DNA of 64,000 nucleotides from assembly GCA_036826635.1 (NCBI GenBank), contig DAISVY010000001.1, positions 372,001-436,000 on the forward strand, in the 5' to 3' direction. Shown in pieces: positions 1-8,249 of this stretch (positions are counted from its first letter, which is position 1; every line of letters begins with the position of its first letter). A model generated the notes under the pieces. That model worked only from the letters and a program-made list of their open reading frames with translations. It searched no databases and was not told the origin of the DNA. Made by a program: the position numbers and the translations under genes. The stretch comes from DAISVY01 sp036826635 (GTDB taxonomy: Bacteria > Zixibacteria > MSB-5A5 > GN15 > FEB-12).

Positions 1-1
1 T

Positions 2-661
2 CTGGCTCTTTCTCAGGTGCTTCTGAGCGATAACGATCTGGAGGCCGGCTGCGTGCTGCTCGATATCGGCGGTGACATTACCAACATCTCGGTATTCTAC
101 GACGGTGCTATCCGACACACGGCGGTGGTGCCACTGGCCGGGCGGAATGTGACCAACGATATCGCTATCGGTCTGCGAACATCGATTACCCAGGCCGAGG
201 ATCTCAAGCTGGCCCACGGTGCGGCCCTGACGGCGATGGTCGATGCTTCGGAAATGATCAATGTCCCCGGCGTGGCCGGACGCAGCCCCAAGGAAGTCTC
301 CCGTAATGTTCTGGCTGCGATTATCGAACCGCGGATGGAAGAAATTTTCTCTCTTACCACCCGGGAGCTCAAGAAAGTCATATCGCTGGATTCACTGACG
401 GCCGGGATGATTTTCACCGGTGGCGGGTCACTTCTGCCGGGCACGGTGGAGTTGGCCGAGCAAATGTTCGACATGCCGGTCCGTCCGGGTCGCATCAACG
501 GTGTCGCTCATATTCCCGAGGAACTGGACACGGCGTCTTATGCGGCCGCTCACGGACTTCTGGTGCACGGTTTCACCTGTGAACCGGACCCGTCGGCGCG
601 CGGCGGCAAAATGAAATCATGGCTAAGCAAACTGGAAAACTGGATAACGAAGAAGTTATAG
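2..661 (+). CDS. ftsA: Cell division protein FtsA, 3' part
   Basis: This is the C-terminal two thirds of FtsA, the actin-like protein that anchors the FtsZ ring to the inner membrane; the 5' end lies outside the window and the frame is open from base 2. Visible are the phosphate-binding motif LLDIGGD shortly after the start of the visible part, a second nucleotide-binding motif FTGGGSLLPG, and a short C-terminal amphipathic helix (WLSKLENWITKKL) that is the usual membrane-targeting tail of the family. The gene sits 34 bases upstream of ftsZ, the conserved order of the division cluster, so both are probably translated from one mRNA. Identification is firm; only the N-terminal part is missing. 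Confidence 0.93.
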   Translation: MALSQVLLSDNDLEAGCVLLDIGGDITNISVFYDGAIRHTAVVPLAGRNVTNDIAIGLRTSITQAEDLKLAHGAALTAMVDASEMINVPGVAGRSPKEVSRNVLAAIIEPRMEEIFSLTTRELKKVISLDSLTAGMIFTGGGSLLPGTVELAEQMFDMPVRPGRINGVAHIPEELDTASYAAAHGLLVHGFTCEPDPSARGGKMKSWLSKLENWITKKL

Positions 662-695
662 CAAGGATCACATAGAAGTTCAGGAGGAACTACTG

Positions 696-2027
696 ATGAC
701 TGAGAGTAAGCATCATTTCGATCTGTCACCCGACTACGTAGGGGTAGCGAACATTAAGGTAGTCGGTGTCGGAGGTGCCGGTGGCAATGCCATCAATCGG
801 ATGATCGAATCGGACCTTAAGGGGGTGGAGTTTATTGCTATCAACACCGACGCTCAGGTGCTGGAGCAAAACCGGGCCGAAAAACGTATCCAGGTCGGCG
901 AGCAGGTTACCGGAGGATTGGGGGCCGGGGCTAACCCGGATGTGGGCAAAAAAGCGATGGAAGAAAGCCGCTCCGCCGTGACCCAGGAACTGGGTAAGCC
1001 CAACTTGGTATTTATAACGGCCGGAATGGGTGGTGGTACCGGTACCGGTGCGGCCCCGATCGTAGCCGAGATAGCCAAGCAATCGGGCGCTCTTACGGTG
1101 GCCATTGTGACCAAGCCGTTTCGTTTCGAGGGACGCAAACGCATTGAGCGGGCCGAAACCGGGCTGGCCGAATTGAAGTCCAAAGTCGACACGCTGATAA
1201 CCATACCCAACGAACGCCTGCTTGAACTGGTCGATAAACAAACGCGCCTGACCGACGCTTTTGCCACCGCCGATGAAATCCTGCATCAGGCCACCAAAGG
1301 CATTTCCGATCTGATTACGATACCGGGTCTGATAAACTGCGATTTTGCCGATGTGCGCACGGTTATGCTGGAGATGGGTGACGCTTTGATGGGGACCGGC
1401 AGCGGCCATGGCGAGGAGAAAGCGGTGGACGCCGCCCGCGAGGCTATTTCGTCGCCATTGCTCGAAAATGTCTCTATCGCCGGAGCCCGAGGGGTACTTA
1501 TCAATATCACCGGCGGGCCGGATATGTCGCTGCACGACGTTAACACGGCCACCTCGCTTGTTTACGAACAGTCCGGTGACAATGCCAACATCATTTTCGG
1601 GGCCGTTATAGATCCCGATATGCAGGACCAGATGCGCGTTACGGTTATCGCTACCGGTATCGGTAACGAAGAAGAAGCTCGTGTGAAGGAAGAGCCCGCC
1701 ATGGACGTCAGGGATACCCGGCCGGGGAAAGTTATGTCGTTGTTTCCGGAAGAGGCGGTGCGGGTAGTGTCGCGGGCGGAGATGGTAGACGCTGCCACCG
1801 CGCTGGCCCGTCAGCAAGATACGGATACGGTAGTCCGTGAACCTCGGTCAGTTTGGGATGTCGGGTATGGTCACGGCAACAGTAGCAGCGAGACTTCCGG
1901 TAAGGGCAATGGCGATGGTCGCGGTAATAATGGTAACGGACACGGCGAAGGTCCCCGGGTGCCTGTTTTTTCGGAAGATGACCGCACTATTCCGGCTTAC
2001 ATAAGGAGGCTGGAAGACAACGAATAA
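696..2027 (+). CDS. ftsZ: Cell division GTPase FtsZ
   Basis: FtsZ is the tubulin-like GTPase that assembles the cytokinetic ring. The 443-residue product has the N-terminal Rossmann-type motif VGVGGAGGNA (residues 22-32), the tubulin signature GMGGGTGTG at residues 110-118, and the T7 synergy loop NCDFADVR that completes the GTPase site of the neighbouring subunit. After the globular domain there is a Gly/Asn/Ser-rich linker of about 40 residues (rich in GNG and GHG) and the conserved C-terminal peptide DDRTIPAYIRR, which binds FtsA. The start is set by an AGGAGGA Shine-Dalgarno seven bases upstream of the ATG. The glycine-asparagine rich linker is unusual in composition but linkers are variable in this family. 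Confidence 0.98.
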   Translation: MTESKHHFDLSPDYVGVANIKVVGVGGAGGNAINRMIESDLKGVEFIAINTDAQVLEQNRAEKRIQVGEQVTGGLGAGANPDVGKKAMEESRSAVTQELGKPNLVFITAGMGGGTGTGAAPIVAEIAKQSGALTVAIVTKPFRFEGRKRIERAETGLAELKSKVDTLITIPNERLLELVDKQTRLTDAFATADEILHQATKGISDLITIPGLINCDFADVRTVMLEMGDALMGTGSGHGEEKAVDAAREAISSPLLENVSIAGARGVLINITGGPDMSLHDVNTATSLVYEQSGDNANIIFGAVIDPDMQDQMRVTVIATGIGNEEEARVKEEPAMDVRDTRPGKVMSLFPEEAVRVVSRAEMVDAATALARQQDTDTVVREPRSVWDVGYGHGNSSSETSGKGNGDGRGNNGNGHGEGPRVPVFSEDDRTIPAYIRRLEDNE

Positions 2028-2038
2028 CAATCAGGGAA

Positions 2039-2171
2039 GGCCTTTCAACTGAAGGCCGGTCCCGGTTGATGCGCAGAGTATAGAGCCGCGCTTACTCAGC
2101 TCTATATTCGGTTCCTCCACCATGCCGCCGGTTACACTACCCCACCGGCGGCATAATTATATCCGTTTTTT
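2039..2171 (+). terminator. Tandem hairpins after ftsZ
   Basis: Three consecutive stem-loops follow ftsZ: GGCCTT/AAGGCC (2039-2057), TATAGAGC/GCTCTATA (2079-2106), and an 11-bp perfect stem with arms 2122-2132 and 2144-2154. The last is followed after 11 bases by six T (2166-2171). The third hairpin with its T-run is the probable intrinsic terminator of the ftsA-ftsZ transcript; the first two may stabilise the 3' end. Confidence 0.6.
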
Positions 2172-2279
2172 CCGGTAAAATCCCGTTACAGTATGGTCTT
2201 TTTCCCCCTGTTTAGTTGTAAAGGGGTTGAACGTCGAAGTTAAGCCGTTGCAGCATAATGGCTTAATTGGCGAACTCGT

Positions 2280-2296
2280 CGGCATGTCGATTGCAC
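2280..2296 (+). promoter_or_regulatory. Sigma-54-type promoter of the flagellin gene
   Basis: GGCA at 2281-2284 and TTGC at 2291-2294 are separated by exactly six bases, so the -24 GG and -12 GC dinucleotides have the invariant 12-base register of RpoN promoters (consensus TGGCACG-N4-TTGCW). A start site near 2305 would give a 40-base leader carrying the Shine-Dalgarno GGAGGGGA at 2331-2338. RpoN control of flagellin genes is known in several phyla; assignment here is inference. Confidence 0.55.
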
Positions 2297-2345
2297 GGTA
2301 ACCACCGGAGGTAATGGTTCCAATACGTTCGGAGGGGAGAACTTT

Positions 2346-3110
2346 ATGGAATTGCGTCTCAATACCAATATCGCCGCTCGGTTAGCGTTGTTGAGTGTTA
2401 ACCGTAATCTTGGCGACACTTTCGGCACGATGCAGAGGCTGTCGTCGGGCCGGAGGATAAACAGCGCGTCGGATGATCCGGCCGGTCTGGTAATATCGGA
2501 GCGATTGAAAAGCCAGATTGCCTCGTTGGATCAGGAGATAGAGAATCTCAACGGCAATATCGGTAAATACCGAACCGTGAGTGCCTCGGTATCCGAGCTT
2601 CGCGGTTATTTGACCGAACTGCGCTCATTAGCGGTGGGGGCGGCCAACGGAGCGGTCAACGGCGATGAAGCTCAGCAGGCCTGGGCGATTGCGGCCGGGG
2701 AGTTGGTGGAAACTTATAATCAGACCATCCAGACGGCGCAGTACAACGGTACCCCCACGCTCAATGGTTCGGAAGGTTCGCTGGCCGGTGTTTCGGTGTT
2801 GATCGGTGTTGATCTGTCGAGTCCCGAAGCCGCTGCCGCCTCGATTGAACAAGTCGACGCCGCCGTCAGTGAACTTGACCGCGTGGCTGTCGATCTGGGG
2901 GCAACGCAGAGAAACGAACTGGAAAGCCGCCTGGCATCACTGGAGGTGAAGCGGGAAAATCTGGTAGCGGCCGAATCGACTGTGGCCGACACCGACTACG
3001 CGGTTGAAATATCGAACCTTATGAGCATCATGATTCGCTCTCAGGCAGCCCTGGCCATATTGGGGCATTCTCTTGACAGCGAGCTGGTTATCGATCTGTT
3101 CGGTGTATAG
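2346..3110 (+). CDS. Short flagellin-like protein
   Basis: The 254-residue product matches the conserved ends of flagellin, the subunit of the flagellar filament exported by the type III flagellar apparatus. The N-terminal D0/D1 region is clear (N-terminal LNTNIAA, then RLSSGRRINSASDDPAGL around residues 31-48, the hallmark of the family), and the C-terminal D1/D0 helices are recognisable (DYAVEISNLM ... IRSQAALAIL). The hypervariable D2/D3 region is almost absent, leaving a short stretch around residues 120-160. The last residues (SELVIDLFGV) differ from the usual QANQ...LL ending. A strong Shine-Dalgarno precedes the ATG. No other flagellar gene is in the window, so whether it is a filament subunit or a hook-filament junction-like or non-motility paralogue cannot be decided. 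Confidence 0.85.
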   Translation: MELRLNTNIAARLALLSVNRNLGDTFGTMQRLSSGRRINSASDDPAGLVISERLKSQIASLDQEIENLNGNIGKYRTVSASVSELRGYLTELRSLAVGAANGAVNGDEAQQAWAIAAGELVETYNQTIQTAQYNGTPTLNGSEGSLAGVSVLIGVDLSSPEAAAASIEQVDAAVSELDRVAVDLGATQRNELESRLASLEVKRENLVAAESTVADTDYAVEISNLMSIMIRSQAALAILGHSLDSELVIDLFGV

Positions 3111-3152
3111 GCCCTTCTTCCCCCTGGCTATAGGATAGCCCCTTGTACAGTG

Positions 3153-3188
3153 CCGCCGGGTGTATGAACGCCCGGCGGTTTATTTTTT
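3153..3188 (+). terminator. Intrinsic terminator of flagellin gene
   Basis: Perfect 8-bp stem CCGCCGGG/CCCGGCGG (3153-3160 and 3171-3178) with a 10-base loop, followed by TTTATTTTTT. It lies 43 bases after the flagellin stop. Confidence 0.85.
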
Positions 3189-3197
3189 CCCGGAAAC

Positions 3198-3221
3198 AAA
3201 AAAGCCGCCCTGACAGGCGGC
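3198..3221 (-). terminator. Intrinsic terminator of rpmB
   Basis: Read on the minus strand, GCCGCC-tgtcag-GGCGGC is followed by six T. It faces the flagellin terminator, so the two convergent genes each end in their own hairpin. Confidence 0.8.
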
Positions 3222-3257
3222 CGATTGTCGACAGCGACGGCGGTATGGCCGTCGATA

Positions 3258-3479
3258 TCAGGCCGTGGGAGTCCCGCGGCGTTTCCTGGCTACGTTTTTG
3301 ACCACTTTTCCGGCCCGCAGACAGGAAGTACAGACAGTCAGTCGTTTCGGTTTACCGTCGACCAGCGCCCGGACAGTCTGAAGATTGGGCACGAACCGTC
3401 TCTTGGTGATATTGTGGGCATGGGAAACATTGTTGCCGAACATCGGCTTCTTCCCGCAAATGTCACAAACTTTAGCCAT
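3258..3479 (-). CDS. rpmB: 50S ribosomal protein L28
   Basis: A 73-residue basic protein beginning MAKVCDICGKKPMFGN, the typical start of bL28, a component of the large ribosomal subunit. Four cysteines in two pairs (CDIC near residues 5-8 and CTSC near residues 51-54) make it the zinc-ribbon (C+) form. The middle has the conserved SHAHNITKRRF segment. The length is normal for the family. The gene stands alone between convergent flagellin and divergent serS. A Shine-Dalgarno AAGGAG lies a few bases before the start on the minus strand. Confidence 0.97.
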   Translation of the reverse strand: MAKVCDICGKKPMFGNNVSHAHNITKRRFVPNLQTVRALVDGKPKRLTVCTSCLRAGKVVKNVARKRRGTPTA

Positions 3480-3513
3480 TGAAAACTCTACTCCTTAGCC
3501 AAAACAGCCCCGC

Positions 3514-3541
3514 AATCTACACTCAATCTCGGAAAAGGCAA
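3514..3541 (-). promoter_or_regulatory. Sigma-70-type promoter of rpmB
   Basis: On the minus strand TTGCCT (3541-3536) and TAGATT (3519-3514) are separated by 16 bases, 35 bases upstream of the rpmB start. A perfect TTGACA lies further upstream at 3594-3589 but its -10 partner is poor. Confidence 0.45.
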
Positions 3542-3633
3542 GTACTTTCTTGACGGGTTCACCGGGTTTATTTCCATGCTTTCTGCCTGTCAAAAGTCGT
3601 TTCTGTGCTTCTCTTGCCCCGATACGCGCCCGT

Positions 3634-3662
3634 TTGACTGGTGGTTTTTATTGAATTATAGT
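3634..3662 (+). promoter_or_regulatory. Sigma-70-type promoter of the serS operon
   Basis: TTGACT at 3634-3639 and TATAGT at 3657-3662 are separated by 17 bases, matching the -35/-10 consensus at 5 of 6 positions each. It lies 59 bases before the serS ATG and is the only strong candidate promoter for the following run of packed genes. An ATAGT/ACTAT inverted repeat overlaps the -10 end. Confidence 0.65.
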
Positions 3663-3720
3663 AACTTGGAACTATAAATTGCCAACTGGTTAGGAATAAG
3701 TACAGGCCATAAGGATAAAT

Positions 3721-4986
3721 ATGCTGGACCTCAAATTCATCCGTGAGAATCCCGACCGTGTCAAGGAAGGGGCCCGGAATAAGAACGAAAAATGTGATAT
3801 AGACCTGATTCTGTCCCTCGACGAACAACGGCGTGAGATTATCCGCCGGGTGGAGCAGCTCAAAGGCGAGCGCAATCAGGCCACGACTGAGATCGCCGCG
3901 AAAAAGAAAGCCGGCCAGCCGGCCGATGAGCAGATCAAGGCCATGCGCCGTCTCGGCGAGGATATCAGCCATCTCGATGAGGAACTCCGGGATGTCGAGG
4001 AAAAACTGCACGATAACCTTGTCTGGGTACCCAACCTGCCGCACGAATCGGTGCCGGTTGGTCGTGACGAGTCGGACAACGTGGTGGTTCGCGAGTGGGG
4101 CGAGAAACCCGCGAAAGATTTCAAGGTTTTGCCGCACTGGGAAATCGGTGAGAAACTGGGACTGCTTGACTTGGCGGCCGGAGCGGCTGTTTCCGGGGCC
4201 GGTTTCTATGTGCTGAAGGGCCGGGGCGCGCAACTTAGCCGGGCGCTTATCAATTACATGCTTGATCTGCATGTCGCCGACGGGTTCACGGAAGTTTCCG
4301 TGCCGCATATCGTGACCGGTGATACCATGTTCGGCACCGGGCAATTGCCGAAACTGCGCGACGACATGTACCGGGTGGAGTCGGACGATATGTACCTGAT
4401 TCCGACCGCCGAGGTGCCGGTGACCAACCTGTTCAAAAAGCAGATTCTCGATTATCACCAACTCCCTCTGGCTTTTGTCGCTTATACGCCCTGTTTTCGT
4501 CGTGAAGCGGGGGCTGCCGGGAAGGATACGCGCGGGATGATTCGCGTTCATCAGTTCGACAAAGTTGAGATGGTCAAAATCGTATCCCCGGAGAGTTCGT
4601 ACGACGAGTTGGAAAAACTCGTCCGGCAGGCCGAGAAGGTATTGCAGGGACTGAAGCTGTCGTATCGGGTAAGTATGCTGGCTTCCGGTGATCTCTCTTT
4701 TGCCGCCGCCAAATGTTACGATCTGGAACTGTGGGCGGCCGGGGTGGAGAAGCACCTCGAAATTTCATCGGTGTCCAACTTCGAGGATTTCCAGGCGCGC
4801 CGGATGAACTGCCGGTTCCGTGACGCCGAGAAGAAAATGATCTTCCCGCACACTCTCAACGGTTCCGGTGTGGCTCTGGCTCGTCTGATTCCGGCGATTC
4901 TGGAGAACTATCAGAATGCCGACGGCAGTGTGACCATTCCCGAGGTCCTTCGCCCGTATATGCAAGGAGCCGAACGGATCGAGTAA
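3721..4986 (+). CDS. serS: Seryl-tRNA synthetase
   Basis: SerRS charges tRNA-Ser (and tRNA-Sec) with serine. The 421-residue product has the N-terminal antiparallel coiled-coil arm (about residues 1-110, starting MLDLKFIRENPD) that grips the long variable arm of tRNA-Ser, then the class II catalytic domain: motif 2 around FRREAGAAGKDTRGM with the following VHQFDKVEM, and motif 3 LNGSGVALARLIPAILENYQ. Length is normal. It opens the run of genes that continues to folC; the stop codon TAA shares its last A with the ATG of the following kinase gene (TAATG), indicating translational coupling. No T-box-like leader is visible before it. Confidence 0.97.
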   Translation: MLDLKFIRENPDRVKEGARNKNEKCDIDLILSLDEQRREIIRRVEQLKGERNQATTEIAAKKKAGQPADEQIKAMRRLGEDISHLDEELRDVEEKLHDNLVWVPNLPHESVPVGRDESDNVVVREWGEKPAKDFKVLPHWEIGEKLGLLDLAAGAAVSGAGFYVLKGRGAQLSRALINYMLDLHVADGFTEVSVPHIVTGDTMFGTGQLPKLRDDMYRVESDDMYLIPTAEVPVTNLFKKQILDYHQLPLAFVAYTPCFRREAGAAGKDTRGMIRVHQFDKVEMVKIVSPESSYDELEKLVRQAEKVLQGLKLSYRVSMLASGDLSFAAAKCYDLELWAAGVEKHLEISSVSNFEDFQARRMNCRFRDAEKKMIFPHTLNGSGVALARLIPAILENYQNADGSVTIPEVLRPYMQGAERIE

Positions 4987-6260
4987 TGCGCCGAAAGTGG
5001 CTGTTCATTAACCGCACTTCCGACCTTTATGTCGGCAAATCGACCCTTCTGAAAGTCTTTCTGGCGGCAGGTGTGCTGGCGATTTCGGCCCTGTTTATCT
5101 GGCACACGTTCGACGTGGTCGACCGGCTTCAGATCGATACGCGCGATCAGGTCGAGAAGTATGTTCGCTTGTGGCAACTGGCGGCCAACGCCCCGGCCAG
5201 TTCCGGTCAGGGGACCGAACTTCAGTTCATTTTCGATGAAATCATCGTCAAGGCCAATTTCCCCATTGTCGTGCTCGACAGTGATCGACAGCCCGTCTCG
5301 TGGCGGAATATCCCCGGCATTCCGTCGGACGATACCACGCAGGCGTCGCGGCAGAAGCTGACAACCGTAGCCACCGGGATGTTCAATGAAAACGGTGAGT
5401 ATCCGCTTTATTTCGGAGGGGATCACGTTAACTATCTGCGCTATGGGGATTCTGATATCATCAATCAGTTGAAGGTGACACCGTTTGTGGCGGTGGGCGT
5501 TGTTCTGGCTTTTATGGTAGTCGCCATAATCGGGTTTCAGAATATCAGGCGCAGCGAGGAACGATATATCTGGGTCGGTATGGCCAAGGAGACGGCGCAT
5601 CAACTGGGCACGCCGCTCTCGTCGTTGCTGGGCTGGCTGGAGATGATCAGTCCCGACAGCAGAAAAGACATGAGTCCAGAGAAGCAGGAAGAGTTGTTCC
5701 GGGATACGGCCGCCAACATGGAGGTCGACGTGGAGCGACTTCAGCGCGTGGCCAACCGTTTCGGTATGATCGGTTCCATTCCGGAATTGAACGAATACGA
5801 TCTGAACGAATTGGTCAACGAGGCGGTCGTGTATTATCGGCGGCGGCTGCCGTTTGAAGGGCATGGGATTCAGATAATTTTCGAACCCGGTGATCTTCCC
5901 CCGGTTCGGGTCAACGCCGAACTGTTTACCTGGGCGCTGGAGAATCTGATCAAGAACAGTCTGCAGGCGGTCGATTCGCGAGCCGGGCGGATATCTGTCA
6001 GGACTCGTTGTGTGGCCGAGAAGAATCAGGTCGTTGTCGAAGTCATGGATAACGGAAAGGGGATCACGGTTGCGGCCGCCCGCAAGATATTCCGTCCCGG
6101 CTTTACGACCAAAAAACGGGGCTGGGGGATGGGTCTGACCCTGGTCCGGAGAATCGCCGAGGAGTACCATACCGGCCGGGTTAGTCTGGTGAAGTCGCGG
6201 CCGGGTGAAACCCTGTTTGCATTGACGCTTCCGGTGTCAGAAAAAAAGAGGAAGTCATGA
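4986..6260 (+). CDS. Sensor histidine kinase, PorY-like
   Basis: A membrane histidine kinase of 424 residues. One transmembrane helix lies at about residues 22-42 and a second at about 165-187, enclosing an extracytoplasmic sensor of roughly 120 residues. There is no obvious HAMP domain. The H-box is AKETAHQLGTPLSSLLGW with the phosphorylatable His205; the ATPase domain shows the N-box ENLIKNSLQAV, DNGKGI, and GWGMGLTLVRRI. The H-box with HQLGTPLSSL is the form common in Bacteroidetes kinases of the PorY type. It overlaps the next gene by four bases (ATGA), and that gene encodes a PorX-like regulator, so it is the likely cognate kinase. In Porphyromonas gingivalis porX and porY are not adjacent. 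The symbol is withheld because sequence comparison was not possible. Confidence 0.85.
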   Translation: MRRKWLFINRTSDLYVGKSTLLKVFLAAGVLAISALFIWHTFDVVDRLQIDTRDQVEKYVRLWQLAANAPASSGQGTELQFIFDEIIVKANFPIVVLDSDRQPVSWRNIPGIPSDDTTQASRQKLTTVATGMFNENGEYPLYFGGDHVNYLRYGDSDIINQLKVTPFVAVGVVLAFMVVAIIGFQNIRRSEERYIWVGMAKETAHQLGTPLSSLLGWLEMISPDSRKDMSPEKQEELFRDTAANMEVDVERLQRVANRFGMIGSIPELNEYDLNELVNEAVVYYRRRLPFEGHGIQIIFEPGDLPPVRVNAELFTWALENLIKNSLQAVDSRAGRISVRTRCVAEKNQVVVEVMDNGKGITVAAARKIFRPGFTTKKRGWGMGLTLVRRIAEEYHTGRVSLVKSRPGETLFALTLPVSEKKRKS

Positions 6261-7813
6261 CCACAACTCCCGAGAAGAAGCGTATCCTGTGGGTGGACGA
6301 CGAAATCGATTCGCTTAAATCGCACATCATGTTTCTGGAAAATAGAGGCTACGCCGTGGTCGGGGTGATGTCGGGCGACGATGCCATCCTGGCGGTGAAA
6401 AAGGAGCCGTTCGACCTGGTTCTGCTCGACGAGATGATGCCGGGTAAGGACGGTCTGACGACACTTGAGGAAATCAAGGCCGCCCGCCCGCACCTTCCGG
6501 TTGTGATGGTCACGAAATCGGAAGAAGAATCTCTGATGGACGATGCCATCGGTCAGAAGATCGACGATTATCTGGTCAAGCCGGTTGTCCCGACCCAGAT
6601 CCTGTCGGTTATCAAACGGTTGCTGGAGGCCAGGAAGATTATCGGGTCCTCTTCGATGCGGCGTTATATTACCGAGATCAACAAGTTCAATCAGCGTCTG
6701 TACGGGACTATGAACGCCGAGGACTGGTACGAGGCCGCCCGCATTATTGCCGAATGGAATCTGGCGCTGGACGAAACTAACGATCCGGGTTTGCAGGAAA
6801 CGCATGTCGGTACTCATCGGGAATGGAACACGGAATTTACGAAGTATATTGTCAGCCAGTACCAGAAATGGCTGCGGAGTGACCGGCGGCCTGTATTGTC
6901 ACCCGACGTGACAAGTCGTTTTGTCGTTCCGGCACTGAAGCAGAACCGACAGGTCGTGTATATCGTTGTGGACTGTCTGCGTCTGGACCAATGGATGATG
7001 CTCGAACCGCTGGTGGCTGATTTGTACACGGTCGACCGGCATTACTATTTCTCGCTTTTGCCCACGGCCACGCCGTTTGCTCGCAATGCGTTGTTTGCCG
7101 GTATCTTCCCGGACGAAATTCATCAGGCCTACCCCGATAATTATCAGGGCGACGAGGGTTCGCTCAATCGCATGGAAGATCAGCTTCTGGCCGATAATCT
7201 TGCCCGTCATGGGCTGCGGCTGGACAAGCAGGCCAAGTTCCATAAAATCTACAACAATACCGAGGGCGAGGAACTGGCCAAACACGTTTCCGATTTGTTC
7301 GGGTCGCGTTTGATTACGTTCGTTTTCAATTTCTTGGATATTCTGGCCCATGGTCGATCCAGCAACATGATCCTCAAGGAAATCGCCGGAACGGAAGCGG
7401 CTTTTCGGTCGCTCACCAAAAGCTGGTTTGTGCACTCGCCGTTGTTTACTATTCTCAAGGCGTTCGCCGAACGCGACTGCACCGTGGTGCTGACATCCGA
7501 TCACGGCTCGGTGCTGTGTCAGCGCGGTACTATGGCCCACGGACGCCGCACCACTTCGACCAACCTCCGTTACAAGTACGGCGACAACTTGAATTCCGAC
7601 CCGGCCGAGTCGATTCTGATAAAGAAACCCCGGGAATGGCGGCTGCCGCCGTTCACTATCAGTACTACGTATATCATCGCGAAGGAAGATTTCTATTTCG
7701 TGTATCCGAACAATTACAACGAAATGGTGCGGCGTTTTCAGAATTCTTTCCAGCATGGCGGTATTTCACTCGAGGAAATGGTCGTACCGATAGCGGTATT
7801 GAACCCGAAGTAA
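6257..7813 (+). CDS. porX: PorX-like response regulator with PglZ domain
   Basis: The product has an N-terminal receiver domain (acidic pair D14-D15, phospho-acceptor D58 in VLLDEMMPG, Lys in LVKPV) followed by a helical linker and a PglZ/alkaline-phosphatase-superfamily domain from about residue 230. The putative metal-site residues are visible: D239 and D244 (VVDCLRLDQW), the Thr-rich PTATPFARN segment with T270/T272, and D415-H416 (SDHGS). PorX of Bacteroidetes has the same architecture and about the same length (518 residues here), controls type IX secretion genes, and hydrolyses oligonucleotides through its PglZ domain. The adjacency to a kinase and the presence of type IX tails elsewhere in this window support the same role. 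There is no DNA-binding domain, so it would act through protein partners or as an enzyme. Confidence 0.88.
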   Translation: MTTTPEKKRILWVDDEIDSLKSHIMFLENRGYAVVGVMSGDDAILAVKKEPFDLVLLDEMMPGKDGLTTLEEIKAARPHLPVVMVTKSEEESLMDDAIGQKIDDYLVKPVVPTQILSVIKRLLEARKIIGSSSMRRYITEINKFNQRLYGTMNAEDWYEAARIIAEWNLALDETNDPGLQETHVGTHREWNTEFTKYIVSQYQKWLRSDRRPVLSPDVTSRFVVPALKQNRQVVYIVVDCLRLDQWMMLEPLVADLYTVDRHYYFSLLPTATPFARNALFAGIFPDEIHQAYPDNYQGDEGSLNRMEDQLLADNLARHGLRLDKQAKFHKIYNNTEGEELAKHVSDLFGSRLITFVFNFLDILAHGRSSNMILKEIAGTEAAFRSLTKSWFVHSPLFTILKAFAERDCTVVLTSDHGSVLCQRGTMAHGRRTTSTNLRYKYGDNLNSDPAESILIKKPREWRLPPFTISTTYIIAKEDFYFVYPNNYNEMVRRFQNSFQHGGISLEEMVVPIAVLNPK

Positions 7814-7817
7814 AGAA

Positions 7818-8249
7818 GTGGCAGTACTGAACGTAGTTTCGCATTCCGAAGAACAGACGGCGGTGTTGGCTCGCAAGCTGGCGGTCTCGTTTGTCCCCGG
7901 TGACGTGGTCGTCCTGACCGGTAATCTCGGTTCGGGCAAGACCACTTTCGTGCGGGCTCTGGCCGGGGCTTGCGGGGTTAACGAAGATGAAGTCAATTCG
8001 CCGTCGTATACGTTCGTAAACGAGTACGCCGGCAACCCGCCGCTTTTTCATTTCGATCTCTATCGACTGGGTGACCCTTCGGAACTGTACGAAATCGGCT
8101 GGGACGAATACCTGGGACGCGAGGGTATCGTTGTCGTGGAATGGGGGGAGAAAGCGGCCGAGATGCTTCCGTTGCATTATTACCGGATAGAGTTCACCGT
8201 TCTCGGTGAAAACGAACGACAAATAGATATATCTCTGGTGCAACCATGA
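7818..8249 (+). CDS. tsaE: tRNA t6A biosynthesis ATPase TsaE
   Basis: TsaE is the ATPase that works with TsaB and TsaD to make N6-threonylcarbamoyladenosine at position 37 of ANN-decoding tRNAs. The 143-residue product has the P-loop GNLGSGKT at residues 35-42, the conserved SPSYTFVNEY segment, FHFDLYRL, and the WGEKA motif near residue 110. It starts with GTG four bases after the porX stop; no ATG is available near the start. It overlaps tsaB by four bases (ATGA). The tsaE-tsaB-rimI order is common in bacteria. Confidence 0.95.
   Translation: MAVLNVVSHSEEQTAVLARKLAVSFVPGDVVVLTGNLGSGKTTFVRALAGACGVNEDEVNSPSYTFVNEYAGNPPLFHFDLYRLGDPSELYEIGWDEYLGREGIVVVEWGEKAAEMLPLHYYRIEFTVLGENERQIDISLVQP

Noticed and set aside
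726..1817. Long reading frame on the minus strand opposite ftsZ
   Set aside because: It mirrors the ftsZ coding sequence, has no family motif and no ribosome site; ftsZ is certain.
4911..6170. 419-codon minus-strand frame opposite the PorY-like kinase
   Set aside because: Low-complexity-looking translation without domain motifs; the plus-strand kinase has clear H-box and ATPase motifs.
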